This document shows, one piece after another, positions 16,199 through 24,385 of a stretch of 64,000 bases of DNA (its first letter is position 1; the number at the start of each line of letters is the position of its first letter). The position numbers were made by a program, and so were the translations under genes. The notes below the pieces were generated by a model, which was not told the origin of the DNA, ran no database searches, and saw only the letters and a program-made list of their open reading frames with translations. Origin of the DNA: Kitasatospora purpeofusca (GTDB lineage: Bacteria > Actinomycetota > Actinomycetes > Streptomycetales > Streptomycetaceae); assembly GCF_000718025.1 (NCBI RefSeq), contig NZ_JODS01000006.1:186001-250000 (forward strand), in the 5' to 3' direction.

Positions 16199-17155
16199 GT
16201 GACGACCGGTGGTGGCGAACCGACCCTCCCGGCGGAGCTGGGGCCCGAGCTCCCGGCCGTTCAACTGGCGCCGAGGCTGGCCCAGTTCGCGGCCGTCGCA
16301 CGGCTGGAGCATGTGACGCAGGCGGCGGAGCTGCTGGGCATGCCGCAGCCCACGCTGTCCCGGGCGGTGGCCCGGTTGGAGGCCGAACTGGGCGTCGACC
16401 TGCTGGCCCGTCAGGGCCGGACGGTCCGGCTGACCAGGGCGGGCCGGCTGCTGCTGGCCTCGGTGGAGCGGGCGCTGGCCGAGGTCGAGCGCGGCGCCGA
16501 GGCGGCGCGGGCGGAGGCAGACCCGCAGACCGGCCGGGTGGCGTTCGGCTTCCTGCACACCATGGGGACGGACACGGTGCCGGCCCTGCTGCGGGACTTC
16601 CGGCGGGCGTACCCGCAGGTCAGGTTCCAGCTGGTGCAGGACTACGTGGGCGCGATGCTGGACCGGCTGCGCGCGGGGGAGCTGGACCTCTGCCTGGTCT
16701 CGCCGCTGCCGGACGGCGACCCGGCGCTGGTGGCCCGCCGGCTGGACGAGCAGCGGCTGTACCTGGCCGTCCCGGCGGACCACCGGCTGGCCGGGCGGCG
16801 CCGGATCCGGCTGGCGGAGGTGGCGGAGGAGCCGTTCGTCGGGCTGGAACGCGGGTACGGGATGCGGGCGATCACCGACGGGTTCTGCGCGGAGGCCGGG
16901 TTCGTGCCGAGGCTCGCCTTCGAGGGGGAGGAGACGGAGACCCTGCGCGGGCTGGTCGCGGCCGGGCTGGGCGTGGCGCTGCTGCCGCCGGCGCTGGTGC
17001 CGCGGCCGGGGGTGGTGGAGCTGGAGGTGACGGCGCCGCGCACCCGGCGGGCGATCGGGCTGGCCTGGGCGGCGGGGCGGCCGGTGACCCCGCCGGTGGC
17101 GGCGTTCCGGGACTTCGTGCTGTCGCGGCGCGGGCGGTTGCTGGCGCACGACTGA
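16199..17155 (+). CDS. LysR family transcriptional regulator
   Basis: 318 residues from GTG 16199. The N-terminal winged helix-turn-helix is clear (LAQFAAVARLEHVTQAAELL, then MPQPTLSRAVARLEAELGVD; about residues 29-70), followed by a substrate-binding domain of periplasmic-binding-protein fold (from about residue 108). It is divergent from the MFS exporter gene and probably regulates it in response to the exported compound. Members with this layout usually act as tetramers on the shared intergenic region. Confidence 0.92.
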   Translation: MTTGGGEPTLPAELGPELPAVQLAPRLAQFAAVARLEHVTQAAELLGMPQPTLSRAVARLEAELGVDLLARQGRTVRLTRAGRLLLASVERALAEVERGAEAARAEADPQTGRVAFGFLHTMGTDTVPALLRDFRRAYPQVRFQLVQDYVGAMLDRLRAGELDLCLVSPLPDGDPALVARRLDEQRLYLAVPADHRLAGRRRIRLAEVAEEPFVGLERGYGMRAITDGFCAEAGFVPRLAFEGEETETLRGLVAAGLGVALLPPALVPRPGVVELEVTAPRTRRAIGLAWAAGRPVTPPVAAFRDFVLSRRGRLLAHD

Positions 17156-17312
17156 GGGCGGCGGGGCGGCGGCCGCGGCGGCGTCGGGGCGGCCTCGGCG
17201 GCGGCGCGGCACCGGTCGGGGCGGGCGTCCTGCGGGCAGATGACCCGAATCGTCCGTTCGGTGGAATTCCCGGTGGACATTGGACGATTCGGCCCTGTGA
17301 ACGGTGGCCTGT

Positions 17313-17324
17313 CTACGCGCGTAG
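17313..17324. promoter_or_regulatory. Nucleoside-regulon operator before add (exact CTACGCGCGTAG)
   Basis: Exact copy of the 12-bp palindrome, 4 bp upstream of the -10 hexamer TACACT (17329-17334), which is itself 6 nt from the add start codon. A protein bound here would block the promoter. Confidence 0.85.
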
Positions 17325-17340
17325 GAGCTACACTCCCGCA

Positions 17341-18489
17341 ATGGAGAAGCAGATCCCCGTCACCACCGCGGGCACCGGCCCCCGGATTCCCACCCCCGAC
17401 CAGATCGCCCGCGCCCCGAAGGTGCTCCTGCACGACCACCTCGACGGCGGCCTGCGCCCCGAGACCGTGGTCGAGCTGGCCGCCGCCGTCGGCTACGAGG
17501 GCCTCCCCACCACCGACGCCAAGGAGCTCGGCGAGTGGTTCCGCGAGGCCGCGGACTCCGGCTCGCTGGTCCGCTACCTGGAGACCTTCGCCCACACCTG
17601 CGCCGTGATGCAGACCCGTGAGGCGCTGATCAAGGTCGCCGCCGACTGCGCCGAGGACCTCGCCGCCGACGGCGTCGTCTACGCCGAGGTGCGCTACGCC
17701 CCCGAGCAGCACCTGGAGCGCGGCCTGACCCTCGACGAGGTCGTCGAGGCCGTCCAGGAGGGCTTCCGCCTCGGCGAGGCCAACGCCCGCGCGGCCGGCC
17801 ACCGGATCCGGATCGGCACCCTGATCACCGCGATGCGGCACGCCGCCCGTTCGCAGGAGATCGCCGAGCTGGCCAACCGCCACCGCGAGGGCGGCGTTGT
17901 CGGCTTCGACATCGCCGGTGCCGAGGCGGGCTACCCCCCCACCCGCCACCAGGCCGCCTTCGACTACCTCAAGGGCGAGAACAACCACTTCACCATCCAC
18001 GCGGGCGAGGCCTTCGGCCTGCCGTCGATCTGGGAGGCCCTGCAGTGCTGCGGCGCCGACCGCCTCGGCCACGGCGTGCGGATCGTCGACGACATCACCG
18101 TCGAGGAGGACGGCACCGTCAAGCTGGGCCGCCTCGCCGCGTACGTGCGCGACAAGCGCATCCCGCTGGAGATGTGCCCCACCTCCAACCTCCAGACGGC
18201 CGCCGCCACCTCGTACGCCGAGCACCCGATCGGGCTGCTCAGCCGGCTGAAGTTCCGGGTCACCGTGAACACCGACAACCGGCTGATGAGCGGCACCAGC
18301 ATGAGCCGCGAGTTCGGGCACCTGGTGGAGGCCTTCGGCTACACGCTGGGCGACATGGAGTGGTTCACCGTGAACGCGATGAAGTCGGCGTTCCTGCCGT
18401 TCGACGAGCGGCTCGCGATGATCAACGACGTGATCAAGCCGGGCTACGCCGAGCTCAAGGCGGAGTGGCTGTTCAGCAACGGCGCCTGA
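17341..18489 (+). CDS. add: Adenosine deaminase
   Basis: 382 residues. Converts adenosine and deoxyadenosine to inosine and deoxyinosine. Metal-site motifs are in order: LLHDHLDGGLRP (His-x-His near residue 30), HAGEAFG with His and catalytic Glu (about residue 220), and NTDNRLMSG with the Asp ligand (about residue 311). ATG 17341 follows TACACT by 6 nt, so the mRNA is probably leaderless; the long open frame upstream of it is non-coding. The exact operator at 17313-17324 ties it to the nucleoside regulon; inosine formed here is the substrate for the purine nucleoside phosphorylase at 42.6 kb. Confidence 0.96.
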   Translation: MEKQIPVTTAGTGPRIPTPDQIARAPKVLLHDHLDGGLRPETVVELAAAVGYEGLPTTDAKELGEWFREAADSGSLVRYLETFAHTCAVMQTREALIKVAADCAEDLAADGVVYAEVRYAPEQHLERGLTLDEVVEAVQEGFRLGEANARAAGHRIRIGTLITAMRHAARSQEIAELANRHREGGVVGFDIAGAEAGYPPTRHQAAFDYLKGENNHFTIHAGEAFGLPSIWEALQCCGADRLGHGVRIVDDITVEEDGTVKLGRLAAYVRDKRIPLEMCPTSNLQTAAATSYAEHPIGLLSRLKFRVTVNTDNRLMSGTSMSREFGHLVEAFGYTLGDMEWFTVNAMKSAFLPFDERLAMINDVIKPGYAELKAEWLFSNGA

Positions 18490-18503
18490 ACCGCTTCCCG
18501 GTG

Positions 18504-18550
18504 GTCGGATGAACGCCCTGTTCCGTCAAGGAAATTGGCGTTCATCCGAC
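18504..18550 (+). terminator. Terminator after add
   Basis: Perfect 14-bp inverted repeat GTCGGATGAACGCC / GGCGTTCATCCGAC (18504-18517, 18537-18550) with a 19-nt loop, 15 bp after the add stop. Confidence 0.75.
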
Positions 18551-18700
18551 TACTCCCTCGGGTGGGTGAACGGCCGTTGATCCTCGTGCGACCCAATCAC
18601 TACGGTGTGCCAGTCATTGCTGACCGGCTGTGGTGGACGGGCCCCCGTTGCGCCAGTCGCGCGGGTCGGCCACCGACGAGGACCCAAGGGGACTAACCAG

Positions 18701-19051
18701 ATGAAGCAGGCCACTCTCAAGGCCGCCGGCACCGCCGCGCTCGGCATCGCCATCGCCGCGGTCGGCGCCGGCGCCGCCTCCGCCGCCCCCGCGGCCGCCA
18801 CCGGTGGCCTCGGGCTCCCGACCTCCCTGCTGACCAACCCGGCGGCCACCAACGCCGTCACCGACGCCGCGGGCAAGCTGCCGGTCGCCGACAAGGTCAG
18901 CGGCACGCTCGGCACCCTCGCCCCCAGCGCGGGCCAGGCCGCCGCCCCGGCCACCGGCAACCGGGCCGGCGTGCCCAGCGTTCCGGGCCTCGACAAGACC
19001 CCGCTGGGCGGTCTCACCCAGACCCTCCCGCTCCCGGGCCTCGGCGGCTGA
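18701..19051 (+). CDS. Small secreted protein of unknown function
   Basis: 116 residues. The first about 30 residues form a classical signal peptide (basic MKQATLK, hydrophobic core, AGAASA-AP cleavage region). The mature part of about 86 residues is Ala/Gly/Pro/Leu-rich and ends in TLPLPGLGG, with no Cys and no recognisable domain. ATG 18701 has AAGGGGA upstream. It is followed by the very strong hairpin at 19069-19123, which suggests a monocistronic, possibly abundant transcript. Related small Ala-rich secreted proteins are common in Streptomyces; function not known. Confidence 0.75.
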   Translation: MKQATLKAAGTAALGIAIAAVGAGAASAAPAAATGGLGLPTSLLTNPAATNAVTDAAGKLPVADKVSGTLGTLAPSAGQAAAPATGNRAGVPSVPGLDKTPLGGLTQTLPLPGLGG

Positions 19052-19068
19052 TCCCGCCCCGGCTCCGC

Positions 19069-19123
19069 ACGGCCGGAAGGGGCCGTCCACTCCTCGACGG
19101 GAGTGGGCGGCCCCTTCCGGCCG
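19069..19123. terminator. Strong bidirectional terminator
   Basis: A 25-bp stem with a single mismatch (arms 19069-19093 and 19099-19123), 5-nt TCGAC loop, between the secreted-protein gene and the convergent PspC gene. Confidence 0.85.
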
Positions 19124-19210
19124 TTCCGCAGGTGGTCCGACGTTGCTGTCCCGGTGTGCTGTCCGGTGCGGTGTCCCGGAGCGGTGTCCCGGAGCGTCCG
19201 GGCTCCGGCG

Positions 19211-19393
19211 TCACGCCTCCTGGGGGAGCAGCAGCCAGAGCGCCAGGTAGATCAGGAACTGCGGGCCGGGCAGCAGGCAGGACACCAGGAAGATGATCCG
19301 GACGGTCCACGGGGTGAGTCCGAAGCGCTCCGCGATCCCGGCGCAGACGCCGGCGATGACGCGGTTGTGGCGGGGGCGGGCGAGGCGGCTCAT
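19211..19393 (-). CDS. PspC domain-containing small membrane protein
   Basis: 60 residues. Nearly the whole protein is a PspC domain: RVIAGVCAGIAERFGLTPWTVR precedes a hydrophobic helix (about residues 33-57). PspC proteins are small inner-membrane proteins of envelope-stress systems in other bacteria. ATG 19391-19393 has GGAG 7 nt upstream; a longer frame upstream lacks a signal. No other psp genes are adjacent, so its role here is only inferred. Confidence 0.85.
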   Translation of the reverse strand: MSRLARPRHNRVIAGVCAGIAERFGLTPWTVRIIFLVSCLLPGPQFLIYLALWLLLPQEA

Positions 19394-19544
19394 GGTGAAC
19401 TCCGTTGCTCTGCGCCGGTGACCGGTCCCTCCGGCTGGCGTATCTCCATGCTCCTTCCTCGCGCCGCCCGATTCCTCCGCCCGCAAGGCGATCCTGTCCC
19501 TGACCTGCGTCGTCGGTGGGCAGTAGTCCCTCTCGGGGTTCCGC

Positions 19545-20426
19545 TCAGGGTCGCCCCGGAGATTGACGGGGGAGGGGAAGGGGAACCGCCACGTGGGGTG
19601 GTTGCCCGAGGCGGCGGAACGGGACGGTGACGTCCGAGCTGTGCTCGCGCGGCCCGGCGGCCCCGAAGTTCGGGTAGTACACCTCCCGGTTGCCGCCGCA
19701 GCGCTCGTACCCCCGCTCCGCGACCCAGCCGCCGACGGCGTCGTGGACGGCCGCCACCGCCGCGAAGTCCCGCTGCTCCCCGGTCAGTTCCGCGTACGCC
19801 TCGCGGTGGGCGGGGTGGATCCGCACCGAGATCAGGGCGGTCGGCTCCACGGCGTCCGGCGTCGGCGCGCACACCTCGACCGGGCCGTCGGACTCCTCGC
19901 TCACATGGCTGTGGAAGACGGTGAAGATCGGTCCGGACAGGCCCGCGCCGGTCGAGCCCAGATGGGCGAGGAGCAGTTCGCCGGCCTCGGCGAGGAAGCC
20001 GGCGAGTTCGGCGGCCGTCACGTGCCGCCGCACGCAGACCACCTTCTGCTCGGGAATGTCGCGTTCCGCGATCCGGTACATGGTCGAGGTCCTCCCCGCG
20101 AGTACGGCCCTGGCGTGGCCCACCGCCTGCCGACGGGCCCGGTGCGAGGACTCCTGCTCGCGCCAGTAGGCGTCCAGCAGCCCGGACGAGGCCCCGCCGT
20201 CCGCGTCGAGCACCGCCGCGATCCGCGCCAGCGGCATGCCGACGGCGCGCAGCAGCGCGATCCGGCGCGCCCGTTCGACCTGGGTGAGGCCGTAGCGGCG
20301 GACCCCGGTGTCCGGGTCGACCCGGGCGGGCGCCAGCAGCCCCCGGTCCCCGTACAGGCGCAGCGCCTTGGGGCTGAGCCTGGTCCGGGCGGACAGCTCG
20401 CCGATGGTGATCAAGTCCTCGTGCAC
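19545..20426 (-). CDS. MerR family regulator with GyrI-like effector-binding domain
   Basis: 293 residues from GTG 20424-20426. The N-terminal MerR helix-turn-helix is clear (LITIGELSARTRLSPKALRL, residues 5-24, then GLLAPARVDPDTGVRRY), then a dimerisation helix (about 75-125), then a C-terminal GyrI/AraC effector-like domain from about residue 130. This architecture is that of BltR/BmrR-type multidrug sensors, which bind hydrophobic or cationic ligands. No exporter gene is adjacent. A perfect 68-bp palindrome (20515-20582) lies 89 bp upstream of the start and could be its promoter region. Confidence 0.88.
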   Translation of the reverse strand: MHEDLITIGELSARTRLSPKALRLYGDRGLLAPARVDPDTGVRRYGLTQVERARRIALLRAVGMPLARIAAVLDADGGASSGLLDAYWREQESSHRARRQAVGHARAVLAGRTSTMYRIAERDIPEQKVVCVRRHVTAAELAGFLAEAGELLLAHLGSTGAGLSGPIFTVFHSHVSEESDGPVEVCAPTPDAVEPTALISVRIHPAHREAYAELTGEQRDFAAVAAVHDAVGGWVAERGYERCGGNREVYYPNFGAAGPREHSSDVTVPFRRLGQPPHVAVPLPLPRQSPGRP

Positions 20427-20514
20427 GGCCCCACTCTGGGGCCTGGCCCTGGGGCAGGGGCAAGCGGCCGGGGCAAGCGGCGGGGGTTGCCGTGCACACC
20501 TGCGGCCCCTCACG

Positions 20515-20582
20515 CACTTTGCGAACACCTCCCGCACTTTGCAAAGTGCACTTTGCAAAGTGCGGGAGGTGTTCGCAAAGTG
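20515..20582. repeat. Perfect 68-bp palindrome with two tandem CACTTTGCAAAGTG units
   Basis: Checked base by base: positions 20515-20548 are the exact reverse complement of 20549-20582, with no loop. The core is two abutting copies of the 14-bp palindrome CACTTTGCAAAGTG (20535-20548 and 20549-20562), and half-sites CACTTTGC and GCAAAGTG stand at the outer ends. It lies between the deaminase stop (20653) and the MerR gene start (20426). The same unit recurs at 51053-51088 and 51209-51246. It could be a terminator hairpin, a mobile palindromic repeat or an operator. Confidence 0.85.
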
Positions 20583-20652
20583 GCTGCCTGGCTGTCCGAC
20601 CCGCCGACCCGCCAGCTCGGCGGGTCGGCGGGTCGCACAACGGCCCCTAGGT

Positions 20653-21084
20653 TCAGCGGTAGTACGGCTCGACGGCGGCCCGGACCTCGTCGTACAGCGC
20701 CGGCCCCTCCTGCGGTACGGGCGGGAGGCCGTTCCCCGGCCGGATCCCCAGCAACTGCTCGCCGGAGAGGGCGAAGACGACCCGGCCGAGGCCGGCCTGC
20801 CGGAGCGCGGCCGCGCACATCGGGCAGGGCTCGCAGCTGGTGTAGAGGGTCGTCCGGGAGGCCGTGGCGAGGTCCAACTCCCGTCCGGCCCACCGGGCGA
20901 GCTTCAGTTCGGGGTGCGCGGTGAGGTCCCGGTCGGTGCGGGTGGTGTTGCGCTCCTCGGCCAGCACGGTGCCGTCCTGGGCGGCCAGCAGCGAGCCGAA
21001 CGGCGGGTCGCCGTGGGTGCGGGCCTCGGCGGCGAGGGCGATGGCGCGGCGGAGCAGGGCGTGGTCGGCGGGGGTGAGCGTCAT
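20653..21084 (-). CDS. Nucleoside/nucleobase deaminase (zinc-dependent CDA fold)
   Basis: 143 residues. Cytidine/deoxycytidylate deaminase superfamily, of the guanine deaminase and tRNA-adenosine deaminase side: TAHPELKLAR supplies the His and catalytic Glu (HPE, residues about 56-58) and TSCEPCPMCAAAL the two zinc Cys ligands (about residues 84-96). Its ATG overlaps the stop of the upstream LLM-class oxidoreductase gene (ATGA), so the two are co-translated. Substrate is not certain; guanine or another purine base is likely by family. Confidence 0.85.
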   Translation of the reverse strand: MTLTPADHALLRRAIALAAEARTHGDPPFGSLLAAQDGTVLAEERNTTRTDRDLTAHPELKLARWAGRELDLATASRTTLYTSCEPCPMCAAALRQAGLGRVVFALSGEQLLGIRPGNGLPPVPQEGPALYDEVRAAVEPYYR

Positions 21085-21947
21085 GAGGACTGTTCCGTTC
21101 GGGTCGGCGCGAGGTTCAGCAGGTCGGCCACGGCGGCGAGGGCCTCGAAGGCCGGTCCCGGGTCGCGGGTCTGCTCCGGGTCGCCGTGGTAGGGGTCGAG
21201 GACGACGGTGTCGGCGCCCAGCAGCCGGAGCCGGGTGAGGTCGGCGGCGATCTGCTCGATGCTGCCCTCGCCCGCGAGGCGCTGCGGCCCGGCGACCGGA
21301 TCGGGTGTGAGCCTGAGGGCGATTCGGGGCGCGAACGCCGGGACGGGGAGCGCCTGTTCGTCCGCGTACGCCCGCAGCCGAGGCGCCGCCTCGCACAGCC
21401 ACGGCGTGGTCGGGCGCAGCGGGTGCCAGGCGTCACCGAGGTGCACGGCGCGGCGCAGGCCCGCGTCGCTGTTGCCGCCGACCCAGAGCGGGATGCGGTG
21501 GGAGCCGTAGTCGGCGGTGTCCGCCCAGGCGGCGCGCAGCCGGCGCAGGTGCTCGTCGGTGAGGCGGCCGCGCTGCTCGAACGGGACGTCGAGGGCGGCG
21601 AACTCCTGCTGTGCCCAGCCGATTCCGACGCCGAGGACGAGGCGGTGCCCGCTCAGCGCGTCGAGGTTGGCGGCCATCCGGGCGGTGAGGAGCGGGTGCC
21701 GGTAGGGGGCGATGAGGACGGTGGTGCCGAGCCGGATCCGCTCGGTGTGGGCGGCGAGCCAGGCGAGGGTGGTGAACGGCTCGAAGAACGGGCAGGGGTA
21801 GCGCACGGCGACGTCGGGGGTGATGGCGACATGGTCCGAGACCATCAGCAGGTCGAAGCCCAGGCCCTCGACGGTCCTGGCCCAGGTGAGCAGGGCCGCC
21901 GGGTCGGTGCCGGGGCCGAAGTTGGGGACGTTGACTCCGATCTTCAC
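21081..21947 (-). CDS. LLM-class (F420-dependent type) oxidoreductase
   Basis: 288 residues from GTG 21945-21947. A luciferase-like TIM-barrel flavin/F420 oxidoreductase: the N terminus KIGVNVPNFGPGTDP, the segment LLMVSDHVAITPDV, and RIRLGTTVLIAPYRHPL are typical of the TIGR03619-type F420 family. The start is 7 nt after TAGGCT (21955-21960, minus strand), so it is probably leaderless; an upstream frame to 21995 exists but is not needed. Co-transcribed with the deaminase gene downstream. Substrate unknown. Confidence 0.87.
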   Translation of the reverse strand: MKIGVNVPNFGPGTDPAALLTWARTVEGLGFDLLMVSDHVAITPDVAVRYPCPFFEPFTTLAWLAAHTERIRLGTTVLIAPYRHPLLTARMAANLDALSGHRLVLGVGIGWAQQEFAALDVPFEQRGRLTDEHLRRLRAAWADTADYGSHRIPLWVGGNSDAGLRRAVHLGDAWHPLRPTTPWLCEAAPRLRAYADEQALPVPAFAPRIALRLTPDPVAGPQRLAGEGSIEQIAADLTRLRLLGADTVVLDPYHGDPEQTRDPGPAFEALAAVADLLNLAPTRTEQSS

Positions 21948-22041
21948 ACCCGAAAGCCTAGGGAGGGAAGGTGGATTGACTGAAGGGGTATCCACCGGTT
22001 CAGGGGTTGTTCTGCCGTGGAATCACCGGCAATCTGGGCTC

Positions 22042-22515
22042 ATGACCGAGATTCTTGACGCGACGGACTGGGCGATCCTGGCCGAGCTCCAGGAGGACGG
22101 GCGGATCGCGTTCGCCGAGCTGGCGCGGCGGGTGAACCTGAGTGCGTCGGCCACGACGGAGCGGGTGCGACGGCTGGAGACGGCGGGGGTGATAACCGGC
22201 TACCGGGCCGAGGTGAACCTGGAGCGGACCGGGTACCCGGTAATGGCGGTCGTCCGGTTGAAGTACCCCGGGCCGGCGGCACGGCACGAGCCGCTGCGAC
22301 GGCTGCTGGAGGAGCGCTCGGAGATCCTGGAGTGCCTGCGCACCACCGGGGACGACTGCTATTCGCTGAAGATCGCGACCACCTCGATGGGGCATCTCGA
22401 GGAGATCGTCGACGAGCTGGCGCAGTTCGGGAGCACGACGACGAACCTGGTCCTGAGCCGCCCCCTGGCCTTCCGCGGCCCGGCGGTACCCCGAGCGGGT
22501 GCGGCGGAGCAGTAG
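22042..22515 (+). CDS. Lrp/AsnC family transcriptional regulator
   Basis: 157 residues, the usual size. Helix-turn-helix at residues 5-55 (LDATDWAILAELQEDGRIAF, then SASATTERVRRLETAGVITG) followed by the alpha/beta RAM ligand-binding domain (about 65-145). Such regulators respond to amino acids. It is divergent from the LLM-class oxidoreductase gene with a 94-bp shared promoter region and may regulate it. ATG 22042 lies 6 nt after CAATCT, a possible leaderless start. Confidence 0.92.
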   Translation: MTEILDATDWAILAELQEDGRIAFAELARRVNLSASATTERVRRLETAGVITGYRAEVNLERTGYPVMAVVRLKYPGPAARHEPLRRLLEERSEILECLRTTGDDCYSLKIATTSMGHLEEIVDELAQFGSTTTNLVLSRPLAFRGPAVPRAGAAEQ

Positions 22516-22539
22516 CAAGGATGCAATGGGTGGGGCGGG

Positions 22540-22668
22540 TCAGTGGCCGGGGTGGTCGTCCTCCTCATCCTCGCCGTGCACCTTCAGGGCGGTGATGACG
22601 CCCGTGACGACGGTGGCGAAGGCGAGGGCGAGGAGGACGGCGAAGGCGGCGCCGACGAGGAAGTTCAC
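22540..22668 (-). CDS. Small single-span membrane protein
   Basis: 42 residues from GTG 22666-22668, which overlaps the preceding stop (GTGA). It is one hydrophobic helix (FLVGAAFAVLLALAFATVVTG, about residues 3-23) with an acidic, His-containing tail EDEEDDHPGH. Third gene of a three-gene overlapping operon after an anti-sigma-like ATPase and a 79-aa protein. No family recognised. The overlap and membrane helix support it as real. Confidence 0.6.
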   Translation of the reverse strand: MNFLVGAAFAVLLALAFATVVTGVITALKVHGEDEEDDHPGH

Positions 22669-22904
22669 GCGGGTCGGCCCGTTTCGCGGAGGAGCGTGAG
22701 GAGGTTGAGGAGGGTGGCGACGGAGGTGTCGCCGAAGTCGACGAGGAGGCGGCCGTCGACGGTGCTGCCGTTGACGGCGGCGGAGCCCCACAGGATGCCG
22801 AAGGGCCTGCCCCGCTCGTGGAGTTCGCTGAGGAGGGAGGTCACTTCGGGCTCGGTGTAGGTGCGCAGGATCTTGTCGTGCGACCTGAGCGGTTCGAGGC
22901 TCAT
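22665..22904 (-). CDS. Hypothetical 79-aa protein
   Basis: 79 residues, start ATG 22902-22904 overlapping the ATPase stop by 4 nt (ATGA), and stop overlapping the next gene. No domain recognised; mixed alpha/beta composition, with an SGLS-free, Leu-rich C terminus (ATLLNLLTLLRETGRPA). The strict translational coupling suggests that it works with the ATP-binding protein, perhaps as part of a sensor or anti-sigma module. Confidence 0.65.
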   Translation of the reverse strand: MSLEPLRSHDKILRTYTEPEVTSLLSELHERGRPFGILWGSAAVNGSTVDGRLLVDFGDTSVATLLNLLTLLRETGRPA

Positions 22905-23266
22905 GCGGCGGCGTCCAGTTCGAACCAGACGACCTTGCCGTTCTTGAGGGGTTCGGCGCCGAACCGGTGGGTGAGGGCGCGAACGAGCTGGAGCCCTCGG
23001 CCCGACACCGCGTAGGGGTCGGCGAGGGTGCTCGGCTCGGGAAGATCGGGGCTGTCGTCGCAGACGGAGACCCGCAGCATGTGGGGGCGCAGGGCGACGA
23101 TGACGTGCGGGGCCTGGCAGCCGGCGTGCTTCCAAGCGTTCACGAACAGCTCGTGGAGGGCGAGTTCGGCGTCGGCGACGATGTCCGGCGGCCAGTCCGA
23201 GGCGCTGAGAAGAGCTTGCAGCTCACGCCGGACGACGGACCAGTCGGGCGGGTTGAAGGCACACAT
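22901..23266 (-). CDS. ATP-binding protein, anti-sigma/RsbW-like (HATPase_c_2)
   Basis: 121 residues. GHKL-type ATPase fold of anti-sigma factor kinases: N-box ELALHELFVNAWKHAG (Glu...Asn...Lys-His) near residues 49-64, G1-like VSVCDDSPDLP, and G2 SGRGLQLVRAL near residue 96. Streptomyces genomes hold many such short ATPases that sit opposite or next to XRE-DUF5753/DUF397 pairs, as here. The gene heads a three-gene operon and is divergent from the XRE regulator gene, 224 bp away. Target unknown. Confidence 0.85.
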   Translation of the reverse strand: MCAFNPPDWSVVRRELQALLSASDWPPDIVADAELALHELFVNAWKHAGCQAPHVIVALRPHMLRVSVCDDSPDLPEPSTLADPYAVSGRGLQLVRALTHRFGAEPLKNGKVVWFELDAAA

Positions 23267-23490
23267 CAGGGACCTCCGGGAGACGGGGAGGAATGGATCA
23301 CCTACGAAGACAGGTGTCCGCTGCTCTGGATGCAGATTGACGCTTCGTCATGTGACCGGTGCAACACTGAGAGTAGGGGTGCATATGGCAAAGTTGCAAG
23401 CCGATTGAAGAGTCTCCCCGGACTGGCGTCACTCGGTGGCGCCGCGCAGGAGTTCTGCGCCACACTGCGCGCAGGTGAGGAAGGACAGTC

Positions 23491-24375
23491 GTGGGATACA
23501 AGGGGCCGATCAGTCAACGGCAACGCCGATTCGGCGAAGAGTTGCAGCGTCTGCGGACAGCGGCAGGCCTGTCGGCCGCAGAAGCCGGAGCCCTGGTCGG
23601 CATGCGGGGACCGGCCGTGAGCCACACCGAGGCCGGTCGGATCACGTTGAACGCGGAGCGCCTCGCGATCTGGCTGGACGCCTATGGCTGTACTGATCCG
23701 GTGTACCGCAGCGGGCTCGCGGACATGGCGCGCAGTACAGGCAAGGGCTGGTGGTCGGCGTTCGAAGGCCGAGTGCCGATGCTCTCGCTGGATCTGGCGG
23801 AGGCCGAGGATCGGTCGATCCGAATCACCAATTACGAGATGCTCTACATACCGGGAGTCCTGCAGTTGCCGGCCTATGCCGAGGCCATCTACGAGGATTC
23901 TCAAGGTGACGGGAAGTGGGCCATCGCCGATGCCGTCGCGTTCCGCATGGAGCGACAGCGAATCCTGGAGGAGGACAGGCAGTTCCACTTCGTCATTCAT
24001 GAGGCCGCTCTGCACATGCGGTTTCCCGGGGACGAGGTGATGAGAGCCCAATTGCTCCACCTGCTCGACAGTGCGGAACGTCCGAACGTCACCATCCAGG
24101 TGCTTCCGTTCGCGGCGGTGAAGAAGCCTCCGAGTCCTGGTTCGTTCTTGTGCTGCGATCCGGGCTGCCTCGACCTGTCCACCATCGTTGTCGACGCCCC
24201 TGCTCGTGCAGAGCATTACGGTGATCCTGAGACGATCGCTGCCTACCGACTGAAGTTCGAGCAGCTGAAGAGCCTGGCACTGCCCGCTGCTGACGCGGCC
24301 GAGCCCCGCCGTGGTACGGCGATGCGTGACTCGTGGGGCCTCCTGCATCACCTTCTCTATCTGATCCAAGTCTGA
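23491..24375 (+). CDS. XRE-type helix-turn-helix regulator with DUF5753 domain
   Basis: 294 residues from GTG 23491, AAGGA upstream. The N-terminal XRE helix-turn-helix covers about residues 10-65 (FGEELQRLRTAAGLSAAEAG, VGMRGPAVSHTEAGR), and the rest is the DUF5753 domain (about 90-275) with its NYEMLYIPGVLQLPAYAEA signature. Family members with an adjacent DUF397 gene form regulator pairs that affect development in Streptomyces (for example the Scr1/Scr2-type pair). Neighbouring DUF397 and divergent anti-sigma-like ATPase complete the standard cluster. Confidence 0.93.
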   Translation: MGYKGPISQRQRRFGEELQRLRTAAGLSAAEAGALVGMRGPAVSHTEAGRITLNAERLAIWLDAYGCTDPVYRSGLADMARSTGKGWWSAFEGRVPMLSLDLAEAEDRSIRITNYEMLYIPGVLQLPAYAEAIYEDSQGDGKWAIADAVAFRMERQRILEEDRQFHFVIHEAALHMRFPGDEVMRAQLLHLLDSAERPNVTIQVLPFAAVKKPPSPGSFLCCDPGCLDLSTIVVDAPARAEHYGDPETIAAYRLKFEQLKSLALPAADAAEPRRGTAMRDSWGLLHHLLYLIQV

Positions 24376-24385
24376 AAGGCCTGCG

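Noticed and set aside
16165..17340. Upstream extension of adenosine deaminase to ATG 16165
   Set aside because: This frame overlaps the LysR gene; the conserved enzyme starts at ATG 17341, which has its own -10 and operator.
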